A model generated the notes under the pieces. It searched no databases and was not told the origin of the DNA. It was given only the letters and a program-made list of their open reading frames with translations. A program made the position numbers and the translations under genes. Below, piece by piece: positions 34,912-42,401 of a stretch of DNA of 64,000 nt (position 1 is its first letter; every line of letters begins with the position of its first letter). Source of the stretch: Clostridia bacterium (GTDB lineage Bacteria > Bacillota > Clostridia > Oscillospirales > Acutalibacteraceae); assembly GCA_017626295.1 (NCBI GenBank), contig JAGAJB010000015.1, positions 62,001-126,000 of the forward strand, read 5' to 3'.

Positions 34912-35783
34912 AATTGTTCTCCTTTTATATACCAACTCGGCACGGGATTCTGCATATTGTCATACCAATCCAGAACATCCTTTGCCTGATTGAGCATTGT
35001 CTGAACTTCACCGTCACCAAAAGGAATTGCCCAAGGAAGAGAAGTGATTGTACCAAGGCTGATATACAACGCAAGAAGTTTCCAAAACTCCATAGGCACA
35101 TCATTATCAAAATATCCGTTGACCATACCCGAAGCGAAAAGCGGAGAAGCCTGTGCACACCAAGTGATGCTTTTGAACTCTTCCCACGGGTCGCCGAAAT
35201 CGTAGCGGTCAAAGTCGATAATAACAACCTTTCCGTTTTCTATCATCATATTGCCGATGTGATAATCACCGTGCTGATAACATTGCGATCTGTTTTTCAG
35301 TAAATGTCGGTTTTCTTCTATGTAGTCAATGATGTATTCTGCACCGTCAAACTTTATAGGACAGTCACTATACATCTGTATTTTTCTGTCCATTTTCTTG
35401 TTAAAACGGATTTCCCAATCAGGTTGGTCTGCAGGAGCAGGGATTGAATGAATTTTCTTCAGAATTCTACCTGCTTCAAGTCCAAATGCATATTGCTCTG
35501 AATCTGCAAGAAGAGGCACAACCTCATTGGCATCCTTGCCGTCAATCCAAGTTTGCAAAGTGTAAACACCCTCGTCACACTTGCCGAAATCAACGGGCTT
35601 GCACATAGGAATACCAAGTTTCGCAACTTCTTGCTGCATACGAAACATATTCTCACGGTTTGTACTCTTTTCAGAAGGTGTTACACGAAGAAGATATTTT
35701 GTGCCATCAGCAGTAGTAACACAGTATTTCTTGTCACCCGACCAACCGTTGTTTATAGGTTCTTTTGATATAAAATTCAACAT
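34908..35783 (-). CDS. aminoglycoside/macrolide phosphotransferase-like kinase
   Basis: A 291-residue APH-family kinase. Visible are a nucleotide-loop/beta region (NNGWSGDKKYCVTTADGTKYLLRV), the catalytic HGDYHIGNMM (near 170) and the metal-binding IIDFDRYDFGDPWEE (near 188). Family members phosphorylate aminoglycosides, macrolides or choline-like metabolites. ATG 35783 follows AAAGGAG; the frame extends to 35825 without a ribosome site. Divergent from the antitoxin gene. Confidence 0.85.
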   Translation of the reverse strand: MLNFISKEPINNGWSGDKKYCVTTADGTKYLLRVTPSEKSTNRENMFRMQQEVAKLGIPMCKPVDFGKCDEGVYTLQTWIDGKDANEVVPLLADSEQYAFGLEAGRILKKIHSIPAPADQPDWEIRFNKKMDRKIQMYSDCPIKFDGAEYIIDYIEENRHLLKNRSQCYQHGDYHIGNMMIENGKVVIIDFDRYDFGDPWEEFKSITWCAQASPLFASGMVNGYFDNDVPMEFWKLLALYISLGTITSLPWAIPFGDGEVQTMLNQAKDVLDWYDNMQNPVPSWYIKGEQL

Positions 35784-35865
35784 TTTTGCTCCTTTAAAAC
35801 TTATTGACATTGTAGTATAATTCATATATAATTTAGTTAGAATAGTGCTACAAGGAGTTGATTTT

Positions 35866-36144
35866 ATGAATATTCGTCCATCAGCAGCAATCAGACAAAA
35901 CTATAATGAAATTTCCGAATTTTGTAAAAAATCCGGAGAACCTGTTTACCTTACTAAAAATGGCGAAGGTGACTTAGTTGTCATGGATATTGAATCCTTT
36001 ACAAAGCGTGAAAAGATGCTTAAACTCCGAGAAGATCTTCTCGCTGTGGAAGAGGCAAGATTAAATGGAGAAAAAGGATTTTCAATTGATGAGGTTGCAA
36101 CAGCGATGGAAACCGCAATTTCGGGGGTCCTCAATGAAAAGTGA
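35866..36144 (+). CDS. Phd/YefM-type antitoxin
   Basis: A 92-residue antitoxin: MNIRPSAAIRQNYNEISEFCKKSGEPVYLTKNGEGDLVVMDIESF is the Phd/YefM DNA-binding fold, followed by a C-terminal toxin-neutralising helix. ATG 35866 after AAGGAG; ORF extension to 35845 is not needed. It overlaps the toxin gene by 11 bp and likely autorepresses the pair. It is the only opposite-strand unit inside the enzyme array. Confidence 0.88.
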   Translation: MNIRPSAAIRQNYNEISEFCKKSGEPVYLTKNGEGDLVVMDIESFTKREKMLKLREDLLAVEEARLNGEKGFSIDEVATAMETAISGVLNEK

Positions 36145-36448
36145 AACATATTCTGTTATAGTCTCAAAAAAAGCAAAGGAAATGCTTGTTTCACACGCTG
36201 CTTTTTTAGCAAAGGTCAGTCCAAATGCAGCAAAAAATCGCGTCAAAGATTTCAAAGAAACAGCATCATCCTTGAAAACCTTGCCAAACAGATGTCCTTG
36301 GCTTTCAGGCGAAAACATACCAAAACACCAATACAGATATATTGCTTTCGGGAAACGATACATGTTGGTTTACCAAATTGTTGATATGAATGTTTATGTG
36401 GATTATGTTATTGACTGTCGCCAGGATTACCAATGGCTATTTAACTAA
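36134..36448 (+). CDS. RelE/ParE-type toxin
   Basis: A 104-residue toxin (YSVIVSKKAKEMLVSHAAFLAKVSPNAAKNRVKDFKETASSLKTLPNRCPWL, YRYIAFGKRYMLVYQIVDMNVYVDYVIDCRQDYQWLF). This is the ParE/RelE barrel fold with the usual C-terminal basic/aromatic end. ATG 36134 lies inside the antitoxin 3' end. Target could be ribosome-bound mRNA or gyrase; not distinguishable here. Confidence 0.85.
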   Translation: MKSETYSVIVSKKAKEMLVSHAAFLAKVSPNAAKNRVKDFKETASSLKTLPNRCPWLSGENIPKHQYRYIAFGKRYMLVYQIVDMNVYVDYVIDCRQDYQWLFN

Positions 36449-36478
36449 CCGAGAAGCTTCGGCTTTTCGGTTTTTCTT
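36447..36478 (+). terminator. terminator of the toxin-antitoxin pair
   Basis: AACCGAGAAGC (36447-36457) and GCTTTTCGGTT (36462-36472) around the stable TTCG loop, followed by TTTCTTTT. Confidence 0.8.
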
Positions 36479-36488
36479 TTGTCCAAGC

Positions 36489-37283
36489 TTACAAAATATT
36501 TTTCAACCATTCAACAGACTGCTTCAATCCGTCAATAGTTTTTGTTTCTAAAACCACACGGCAGTTTTGCTCTTTTGCAAGACTTAAATATTTTTCAATA
36601 TTCATTTCACCTGTACCGAGTGCAAGGTGATTTTTTCTGCCTTGAGCATCGTGCAAATGGATATGATGCAGGCGGTCTTTGTGTTTCATAATAAATTCTT
36701 CGTCTGTACCACCTATACCGTGATTATGTCCGACATCAAAAGACAAAGCAAAAACTTTACTTTCCAAAAGCAGTTCAATCGCTTCTTTTTGGAAATCCTC
36801 ATATCCATCACAGTTTTCAATGCAGATTTTAATATCAGCATCACCTATAGCAGTTTCGCACATATTCCTGAAATCAGTAATACTTTTAAGATACTGCTCT
36901 TTGTATTCAGAAAAAAGAAGCACTTTTCTGTCAGGTAAGGTGAAATATACACCTTTTGCCATATGCATATTCAAAACCTTAATATCAAGTTGCTTTGCGA
37001 TTTTTATGGTATCAGCAACAGTTTTTATGTAGGCTTCTGCAACGTAAGAATTGAAATCGCTGACGTTCAGATTTTCGTCAAGGTGAATTGTGTAATAGAT
37101 ACCGTATTTATCAGCAATGCTTCTGAAATAATCAACATTAATTTTATCAAGCTGATATTGTGGCAGATTCATATTAAGTTCAATAAAATCAAGACCTAAT
37201 TCTGCACACAGCTTGGCACATTCTTCAAGAGTACGTGTTTCAATTAACGTGGGCATACCAAAGCTCATAATCCCTAATGCCAC
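36489..37283 (-). CDS. AP-endonuclease-2-fold sugar phosphate isomerase/epimerase
   Basis: A 265-residue TIM barrel: FIELNMNLPQ, YYTIHLDENL, VLNMHMAKG, KICIENCDGYEDF, ALSFDVGHNHGIGG, HHIHLHDAQGRKNHLALGTGEMNIEKY. Metal-binding E, D, H, H and E residues are in the positions usual for xylose-isomerase-like epimerases. GTG 37283 after GAGGTG fits better than the ATG at 37292. Substrate unknown; it may act on a sugar or sugar-like molecule. Confidence 0.8.
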   Translation of the reverse strand: MALGIMSFGMPTLIETRTLEECAKLCAELGLDFIELNMNLPQYQLDKINVDYFRSIADKYGIYYTIHLDENLNVSDFNSYVAEAYIKTVADTIKIAKQLDIKVLNMHMAKGVYFTLPDRKVLLFSEYKEQYLKSITDFRNMCETAIGDADIKICIENCDGYEDFQKEAIELLLESKVFALSFDVGHNHGIGGTDEEFIMKHKDRLHHIHLHDAQGRKNHLALGTGEMNIEKYLSLAKEQNCRVVLETKTIDGLKQSVEWLKNIL

Positions 37284-37307
37284 TATAATCACCTCGCAAA
37301 ATTTTAT

Positions 37308-38648
37308 TTAGTTATCACGCTTCAATTCCATAGAGATATTATTGAAGCCATCACATTTTGTTCTTTTCACGGCTTTAAAACCGAGTTTTTTCCAAAACGG
37401 ATATCCGCTGACATTGTTATCTTGAACAGAAAGTTTTATTGAAGTGTACCCTTCGGAAAAAGCATCTTCAAACACTGTATTCATAATCTTTGTACCAATA
37501 GAATTTTTTTGAAATCTTCTGTCTATTAAGAACAGACCCACATATAATGTTGATGATTCCGGATATCCTTCAAGCAAAGACAAAAATGCTACCGGTTGTT
37601 GTCCTTTCGAAAAGCCAAGACAATAACACATTCCCGAAGGATAATTTTTAGCATATTCAATGGTATCAACACAATCTTGTTTTGTTGCAGGATGTCCGTC
37701 CGTAATCATATAATAATCTTCATTTGAATAAAAAACATTTTCATATTTGCTGAGATTTTCTAATGTCACCTGTTCAATTATGAATTCAGGAAAACTGTTC
37801 TGAAGATTGTTGCATAAAAAGATATGTTCAGCAAATTTTATATACTCTTTGTTAAGCGTTTTGTATTTCATATTTGCAATTTCTTTTAGGGAATAAGTTT
37901 GCATAAGATCTTCAACAAACCGACAACCAAGGAAATAACCTACATCTGAATGTCCGTTATATGAACACCAATCACCGAAAAAGTCTTGCACACTTTCTTT
38001 GTTATCAAGACGACGGAGATATTCTCTTTTTATTTGATTCTCATTTTTATAGCACCAATCAAGCCAACCATCTTTATCTTGATGATAAAAATCATTGTCA
38101 CCGCAAAGGATATGCTCGCAAACCATAGCAACACCTTCTTGATAAAGCTGTTGAATGGCTTTTCTTCGCTTTGTCAAATCAGGAATGTATAAATTGCCGT
38201 TCATTTTGTGCCACAAATGACCGATTTCGTGCAGAATCAGGGCACGCATATTTGTTTCATCGCCCCAATTAAGCTCAATAATTTTCTCAATTCCGAGAAG
38301 AACGGTATTTTTGCCGTCAAGCGTGGTTGCCCATCCCGCACCACTACAAAGTCCGAGATACAATACTATGTTAATATCAGGCTCTTTGTCAAACAGCTTT
38401 GATAAATTATCATTCAGCGTATCAATAACTGTCTGAAAATTTCTGCTAACAAAATCGATTTTTTCATTGTTCAAAGCATTTTCAAGAACAGGCAGAACAT
38501 CCTTATTGAAATCATAACTCTTTGCATCATTTTCACATTTTGAGGGAAGCTCCTGTGATATTTCCCTTGCATATTTCCGCCATAAATCAATGCTGAATCC
38601 GTCAGCAAAAACTGATTTGATTTTATCGCAGGTATTTATGATTTTCAT
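37308..38648 (-). CDS. zinc metallopeptidase domain fused to GNAT
   Basis: A 446-residue fusion. Residues ~1-290 contain a gluzincin-type motif LILHEIGHLWH (about 136-146) with EGVAMVCEHIL downstream as the possible third ligand, as in DUF2268-like proteins. Residues ~295-446 form a GNAT (LYVGLFLIDRRFQKNSIGTKIMNTVFEDAFSEGY, DNNVSGYPFWKKLGF), though its CoA loop (FQKNSIG) is less standard. I know no characterised protein with this pairing. Ten bp after the methyltransferase gene. Confidence 0.7.
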   Translation of the reverse strand: MKIINTCDKIKSVFADGFSIDLWRKYAREISQELPSKCENDAKSYDFNKDVLPVLENALNNEKIDFVSRNFQTVIDTLNDNLSKLFDKEPDINIVLYLGLCSGAGWATTLDGKNTVLLGIEKIIELNWGDETNMRALILHEIGHLWHKMNGNLYIPDLTKRRKAIQQLYQEGVAMVCEHILCGDNDFYHQDKDGWLDWCYKNENQIKREYLRRLDNKESVQDFFGDWCSYNGHSDVGYFLGCRFVEDLMQTYSLKEIANMKYKTLNKEYIKFAEHIFLCNNLQNSFPEFIIEQVTLENLSKYENVFYSNEDYYMITDGHPATKQDCVDTIEYAKNYPSGMCYCLGFSKGQQPVAFLSLLEGYPESSTLYVGLFLIDRRFQKNSIGTKIMNTVFEDAFSEGYTSIKLSVQDNNVSGYPFWKKLGFKAVKRTKCDGFNNISMELKRDN

Positions 38649-38657
38649 TGTTTCACC

Positions 38658-39416
38658 TTATTTCACAGCAAGTGTAGCAATATACTGCGGATAGTATTTA
38701 CCGATTATATTTCCGCCTTCTCTGTCACGGTCTTCATATAATGATTTGAGTGTAAATCCTGCTTTGAGCTGACCGCCGATTTGTTCATCTAATGTATGAC
38801 TGAACTGTATGCCATCACCATTCGCAATCATTGCATCACGTTTTTCTTTCGGCATTTTAAGAGGATTGAAAGGTAATGGGTTAACGACTTTTAATGGGTC
38901 GCTTTCATCAAACAAATAATCAATACCATTATCAAGACCTGAAAGCAATCTGCCACCTTTTTTGAGTATGCGGTAACACTCATTCCAGATATGATAAACA
39001 TCTTCAACATAGTTATTTGAGACGGGATGAAAAATCAAATCAAAAGTTTCATCTCCAAAAGGAAGAGGCTTTGACATATCACCCTTGATGATTGTAATGT
39101 TGTATCCTTCTCTTTCGGACACCATTTTTTCTGCTTCAAGCTGTTTGTCAGAATAATCAAACACAGTACATTCTGCACCGAGTTTTGATAGTACAGGCAT
39201 TTGCTGACCGCCACCGCTTGCAAGTCCTAACACCTTTTTGCCTTTCAACTCACCAAACCACTCGTGTGGAACGGTAATGCAAGGTGTAAGGACAACAGCA
39301 AAATTATCTGCTGTAGTTTTTTCGTACTCTTCGTGACTTATAGGCAACGACCATTCGCAACCATCTTCTGCCCACGAATCCCACGTTTTTGAATTTATTT
39401 TTGTGTAGTCTATCAT
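38658..39416 (-). CDS. class I SAM-dependent methyltransferase
   Basis: A 252-residue enzyme with motif I KVLGLASGGGQQMPVLSKLG (about 65-84), CTVFDYSDKQLE, PFGDETFDLIFHPVSNNYVED and LKKGGRLLSGLDNGIDYLF. Similar clostridial methyltransferases share the AWVESWDSWAEDG-like start. ATG 39416 after AAGGTG. Substrate unknown. Confidence 0.86.
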   Translation of the reverse strand: MIDYTKINSKTWDSWAEDGCEWSLPISHEEYEKTTADNFAVVLTPCITVPHEWFGELKGKKVLGLASGGGQQMPVLSKLGAECTVFDYSDKQLEAEKMVSEREGYNITIIKGDMSKPLPFGDETFDLIFHPVSNNYVEDVYHIWNECYRILKKGGRLLSGLDNGIDYLFDESDPLKVVNPLPFNPLKMPKEKRDAMIANGDGIQFSHTLDEQIGGQLKAGFTLKSLYEDRDREGGNIIGKYYPQYIATLAVK

Positions 39417-39426
39417 TGTTATCACC

Positions 39427-40215
39427 TTATTTCCTTGCTAACTGTAAATCTATTGTATCGTAAATAGTAATTTCTCCACCGTGTCGGTTAATTGCATCCT
39501 CTATCTTTGAAAAGAATTCTGTTCTGATAGTTTCTTTAATTGCGATATGGTCCGAATACGTGCCGAGAAGCATTATATATTCCTTCGCAGAGAATGTCCG
39601 TGTGCGATAAAACAGCTTATACTGAATATCCGTAAAACCATATTTCTCCGCAATTAAAGCTCTGTCGCATGCTTGTTGTTCTGTGTATTCAATAAGCGGT
39701 TTGGGTTCTTTATTGTGATATTTACAATAATATTCTGCATAGATTCTGTCCATTTCAGCTGATAGTTCAGGCTTCCCTTTGTCACGGTAAGGATGATTTG
39801 CAAATCTGGTAAAAACACCACCGTCTTTCAGCATATTATAAACCTTTTTATAGCCGACTTCTTCGGGTATCCAATGAAAGGCAGAAGCAGAATAAATTAA
39901 GTCATATTCTCCACCCAAATCAACATCTTCAAACTTTCCTGAAACTGCTGAAAAATTAGGAAACTCCTTGAATTTCTCGCGGCAAATTATGCAGAAGTTT
40001 TCTCCGTAATCAACTGCCATAAGATTGCAACCAGTTTGCAGAAACGGCAATGTTGCCTGACCGCCACCGATACCGATTTCAACAACACTACTTGTATTAT
40101 TGATTGGTTTGTAATTGAAGATAGTCTGATACAACTCATCAACATATCCGGGACGAATTTTTTCGTAGGTGTCGGCAACTGTATCAAAAGTCCAATTCAA
40201 ACCGTTTGCTTTCAT
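39427..40215 (-). CDS. class I SAM-dependent methyltransferase
   Basis: A 262-residue enzyme (FDTVADTYEKIRPGYVDELYQTIFNY, VVEIGIGGGQATLPFLQTGCNLMAVDYGENF, YDLIYSASAFHWIPEEVGYKKVYNMLKDGGVFTRF), the pattern of the trans-aconitate/UbiE-type methyltransferases. ATG 40215 lies 4 bp after the GrpB stop; the longer frame to 40284 overlaps that gene and is not needed. Substrate unknown. Confidence 0.86.
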   Translation of the reverse strand: MKANGLNWTFDTVADTYEKIRPGYVDELYQTIFNYKPINNTSSVVEIGIGGGQATLPFLQTGCNLMAVDYGENFCIICREKFKEFPNFSAVSGKFEDVDLGGEYDLIYSASAFHWIPEEVGYKKVYNMLKDGGVFTRFANHPYRDKGKPELSAEMDRIYAEYYCKYHNKEPKPLIEYTEQQACDRALIAEKYGFTDIQYKLFYRTRTFSAKEYIMLLGTYSDHIAIKETIRTEFFSKIEDAINRHGGEITIYDTIDLQLARK

Positions 40216-40219
40216 AAAT

Positions 40220-40729
40220 TTAAACTCCACACTTCTTATAAATCTCCTCAATACAAGGGGACTTATATGCAATATAATCATCAATGCTATCGGGAAATAA
40301 TCTTGCCCCTTCTTCTTTGACCTTGCTGTATTGTATCACGGCTTCGGGATTATTCCTCAAATAATCTCTAAAGGTAATATGCCTGTGAAGTTCTGCTGAA
40401 AATTCAGGACAAACATATAAATGATGTTTCGGTAAATCTACATTGCCTTTGTAATCAAATGCTTCTCTGTCATTTAGGCCGAGATTTCCTTCGTGTATGT
40501 AGCCGAGAGTTGCCAATTTTTCAACCACAGTATCAAATACAGAATAGTCTTTGATAACAATATCTATGTCAATAATCGGTTTCGCAGAAAGCCCCTCAAC
40601 AGATGTGCTGCCGATATGTTCAATGCTGATTATTAAATCTTTTACTGCCGGAAAAAGATGTTGCTTGATTATCTCAAAATCTGTTTTCCATTGTTCGTTA
40701 TAGGTCACAACTACAACTCGTTTTGCCAT
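40220..40729 (-). CDS. GrpB-family nucleotidyltransferase-fold protein
   Basis: A 169-residue protein: YNEQWKTDFEIIKQHL, ISIEHIGSTSVEGLSAKPIIDIDIVI, HHLYVCPEFSAELHRHITFRDYLR, YKSPCIEEIYKK. The GSTSV loop and DIDI pair are the nucleotidyltransferase core of the GrpB/UPF0157 family, whose function is unsettled; a dephospho-CoA kinase fusion exists elsewhere. Start 2 bp downstream of the upstream GNAT. Confidence 0.88.
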   Translation of the reverse strand: MAKRVVVVTYNEQWKTDFEIIKQHLFPAVKDLIISIEHIGSTSVEGLSAKPIIDIDIVIKDYSVFDTVVEKLATLGYIHEGNLGLNDREAFDYKGNVDLPKHHLYVCPEFSAELHRHITFRDYLRNNPEAVIQYSKVKEEGARLFPDSIDDYIAYKSPCIEEIYKKCGV

Positions 40730-40731
40730 TT

Positions 40732-41178
40732 TTATACCTCTTTGCGCATAATAATCTTTTCTGAATTCTTACTTATAACAGTAAACCCACATTTAGAGTA
40801 AAGTTTGATTGCTGGTAAGTTATCGTCTGTTGTTTGTAATTTTATTTGTTTGGATCCACGCTGTTTTAGATAGCCTATAGCAAATTCAATAGCGGATTGT
40901 CCAACACCTTGATGTTTGAATTCATTTGACACAACAAGCATTGAAATCCAAGCAACATCTTTGTTTTGCAACCCGTTCAGTTTTAACCAAGCACAAGGTG
41001 TATCATTTTTATAAACGATAAAATTTTCTTCATCAGTATCTTTCGGTTCTGCAAACGATTTTTGCCATTCTTCCAATGGAATTGTAGCTGTATGCAAAGA
41101 AGAAAGATTGCTTGGTTCTGACATAAGTTCATAAACAAATGGGATTTTTTCTTTTTCAAATGGTTTAATTATATACAT
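40732..41178 (-). CDS. GNAT acetyltransferase, first gene of the array
   Basis: A 148-residue GNAT (ISMLVVSNEFKHQGVGQSAIEFAIGYLKQRGSKQIKLQTTDDNLPAIKLYSKCGF). The KHQGVG loop is the CoA site. It is the first gene after the attenuated leader, preceded by AAAGAGG. As first cistron it would be the gene most directly induced if the leader responds to an antibiotic; its own substrate is unknown. Confidence 0.86.
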   Translation of the reverse strand: MYIIKPFEKEKIPFVYELMSEPSNLSSLHTATIPLEEWQKSFAEPKDTDEENFIVYKNDTPCAWLKLNGLQNKDVAWISMLVVSNEFKHQGVGQSAIEFAIGYLKQRGSKQIKLQTTDDNLPAIKLYSKCGFTVISKNSEKIIMRKEV

Positions 41179-41197
41179 TCAAAAACCTCTTTCTGTA

Positions 41198-41232
41198 AAA
41201 AATATAGGCACCTCCGAAAATACGGAGATGCC
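41198..41232 (-). terminator. attenuator terminator in the array leader
   Basis: On the minus strand GGCATCTCCG (41232-41223) pairs with CGGAGGTGCC (41216-41207), one mismatch, then TATATTTTTT. It lies between the leader peptide and the first array gene, 20 bp before the start codon region, so read-through is needed for expression. Confidence 0.8.
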
Positions 41233-41259
41233 TTAATTTACAAAAAGATAAAAATTATA

Positions 41260-41316
41260 TCAATCGCAAACGGACAAAACGGCTCTCCTGTTTCGGTAAT
41301 TAAGATTCATTGTCAT
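41260..41316 (-). CDS. 18-residue leader peptide with RNRR motif
   Basis: MTMNLNYRNRRAVLSVCD, with AGGTGG 5 nt before its ATG. It sits about 25 nt downstream of a consensus promoter and upstream of the attenuator terminator. The RNR triplet fits the Arg/Lys-X-Arg/Lys motif at which macrolide-bound ribosomes are known to stall (as in ErmDL-type leaders). Stalling there could prevent formation of the terminator. Not testable from sequence alone. Confidence 0.65.
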   Translation of the reverse strand: MTMNLNYRNRRAVLSVCD

Positions 41317-41346
41317 TTTGTCCACCTGCCTTTCCTTGTTTTCCAT

Positions 41347-41375
41347 ATTGTAACAGTTGATTTTAGAATTGTCAA
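41347..41375 (-). promoter_or_regulatory. promoter of the enzyme array
   Basis: On the minus strand TTGACA (41375-41370), 17 bp, TACAAT (41352-41347). The transcript would begin near 41340, immediately before the leader-peptide ribosome site. Confidence 0.8.
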
Positions 41376-41411
41376 TGATTATATTAATTTAGTTCCCTCA
41401 TAGCTCACCAT

Positions 41412-41489
41412 AATAAAAAATGGTAGGGAGACTCCCTACCGAATAGTTGGACCTGGAACATGCTGTTCAGCCCAAACAATACATATTGT
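41412..41489 (-). ncRNA. small promoter-terminator RNA upstream of the array
   Basis: A separate minus-strand promoter (TTGACC 41524-41519, 17 bp, TATAAT 41501-41496) is followed about 50 nt later by a perfect 9-bp stem (GGTAGGGAG 41422-41430 with CTCCCTACC 41432-41440) and ATTTTTTATT. The predicted RNA is about 78 nt. It contains a short frame MYCLG and another beginning MFQVQLF that runs through the terminator. It may be a second attenuated leader feeding the array or a free small RNA. Confidence 0.55.
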
Positions 41490-41492
41490 ATG

Positions 41493-41524
41493 TATATTAT
41501 AAGTCACTATTAAAACGCGGTCAA
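41493..41524 (-). promoter_or_regulatory. distal upstream promoter of the array
   Basis: TTGACC-N17-TATAAT on the minus strand (41524-41496), just upstream of the small RNA unit. Confidence 0.65.
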
Positions 41525-41543
41525 GGTATTTTTTATCAACCTA

Positions 41544-41590
41544 TTGACTTTGTGCAAAAAACACTTATAATAAACACAGAACAAATGTTT
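41544..41590 (+). promoter_or_regulatory. promoter of the rightward GNAT gene with a dyad at the start site
   Basis: TTGACT (41544-41549), 16 bp, TATAAT (41566-41571). GAACAAATGTTT (41579-41590), within the wider dyad ACACAGAAC/GTTTGTGT, covers the transcription start. One half-site departs from the LexA core. Confidence 0.6.
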
Positions 41591-41606
41591 GTGTCGGGGT
41601 GCGATT

Positions 41607-42182
41607 ATGATAGATGTTTATAAGAAATGTCCTGTATTTGAAGATTTAAGTTATACATTGAGAATGGTAAATCCGGATGATTGTTTGGATTTATTAAAGG
41701 TTTATTCTGATGTGAAAGCTGTTCCGCTATTTAATAGTGACAACTGCGGTGGTGATGATTTTTATTACACTACAGAAAACAGGATGATGGAAGCAATAAA
41801 GTATTGGCTTTGGGAATACAGCAGACAAGGTTTTGTTCGCTGGTCTATTATTGACAACCAAAAGAAAGAAGCTATAGGAACGATAGAGTTTTTTCATAGA
41901 GATTCAGATGATTATTTTACAAATTGCGGTTTGCTGCGACTTGATTTGAGAAGTGATTATGAGCTTTCTACAGAAATCATAAAAATATTAACGCTCATAT
42001 TAGCACCAACATTTGATTTGTTTGATTGTGATAAAATTGCAACAAAAGCCAATCCTGAAGCAGTTGAGAGAATAATAGCATTAGCTGAACTTGGCTTTAG
42101 TTTATCTGATGAGAGACTCAAAGGTCATGATAGCACAGAATATAAAAATTATTATGTATTACATAAGGAGTCAACAAAGTAA
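41607..42182 (+). CDS. GNAT acetyltransferase (RimJ/RimL-like)
   Basis: A 191-residue GNAT-like protein: LRMVNPDDCLDLLKVYSDVKAVPLFN, FVRWSIIDNQKKEAIGTIEFFHRD, TKANPEAVERIIALAELGFSLSD. The CoA loop is not of the usual Q/RxxGxG/A form, so activity is uncertain. ATG 41607 after GGGGTG. It is divergent from the array and has its own promoter and operator-like dyad. Confidence 0.7.
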   Translation: MIDVYKKCPVFEDLSYTLRMVNPDDCLDLLKVYSDVKAVPLFNSDNCGGDDFYYTTENRMMEAIKYWLWEYSRQGFVRWSIIDNQKKEAIGTIEFFHRDSDDYFTNCGLLRLDLRSDYELSTEIIKILTLILAPTFDLFDCDKIATKANPEAVERIIALAELGFSLSDERLKGHDSTEYKNYYVLHKESTK

Positions 42183-42335
42183 GAGGCTTAACATTTTTAA
42201 GTAAAACTCCGACACAGGCAAAGTTTTGCGGATGTTTACTCAAATTTGATTTTGAACATTCGTCAAAATTATTATGTAATTTTTCTGACGAATATTTATA
42301 TACTAATCATTTTATGCCAATTGCGAATACTATAC

Positions 42336-42364
42336 TTGACAATTCTTTTTGTACGCGCTATACT
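42336..42364 (+). promoter_or_regulatory. promoter of the Fic gene
   Basis: TTGACA (42336-42341), 17 bp, TATACT (42359-42364), about 38 bp before the ATG. A direct repeat ACTGATAC/ACTGATACT (42362-42380) follows the -10 and may be an operator. Confidence 0.7.
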
Positions 42365-42401
42365 GATACAAACTGATACTAATAAATATCGGGAGGCAGC
42401 T

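Noticed and set aside
41579..41590. Third LexA box (GAACAAATGTTT)
   Set aside because: One half-site is GTTT, not GTTC, and the wider dyad differs from the other two; kept only as a generic operator candidate.
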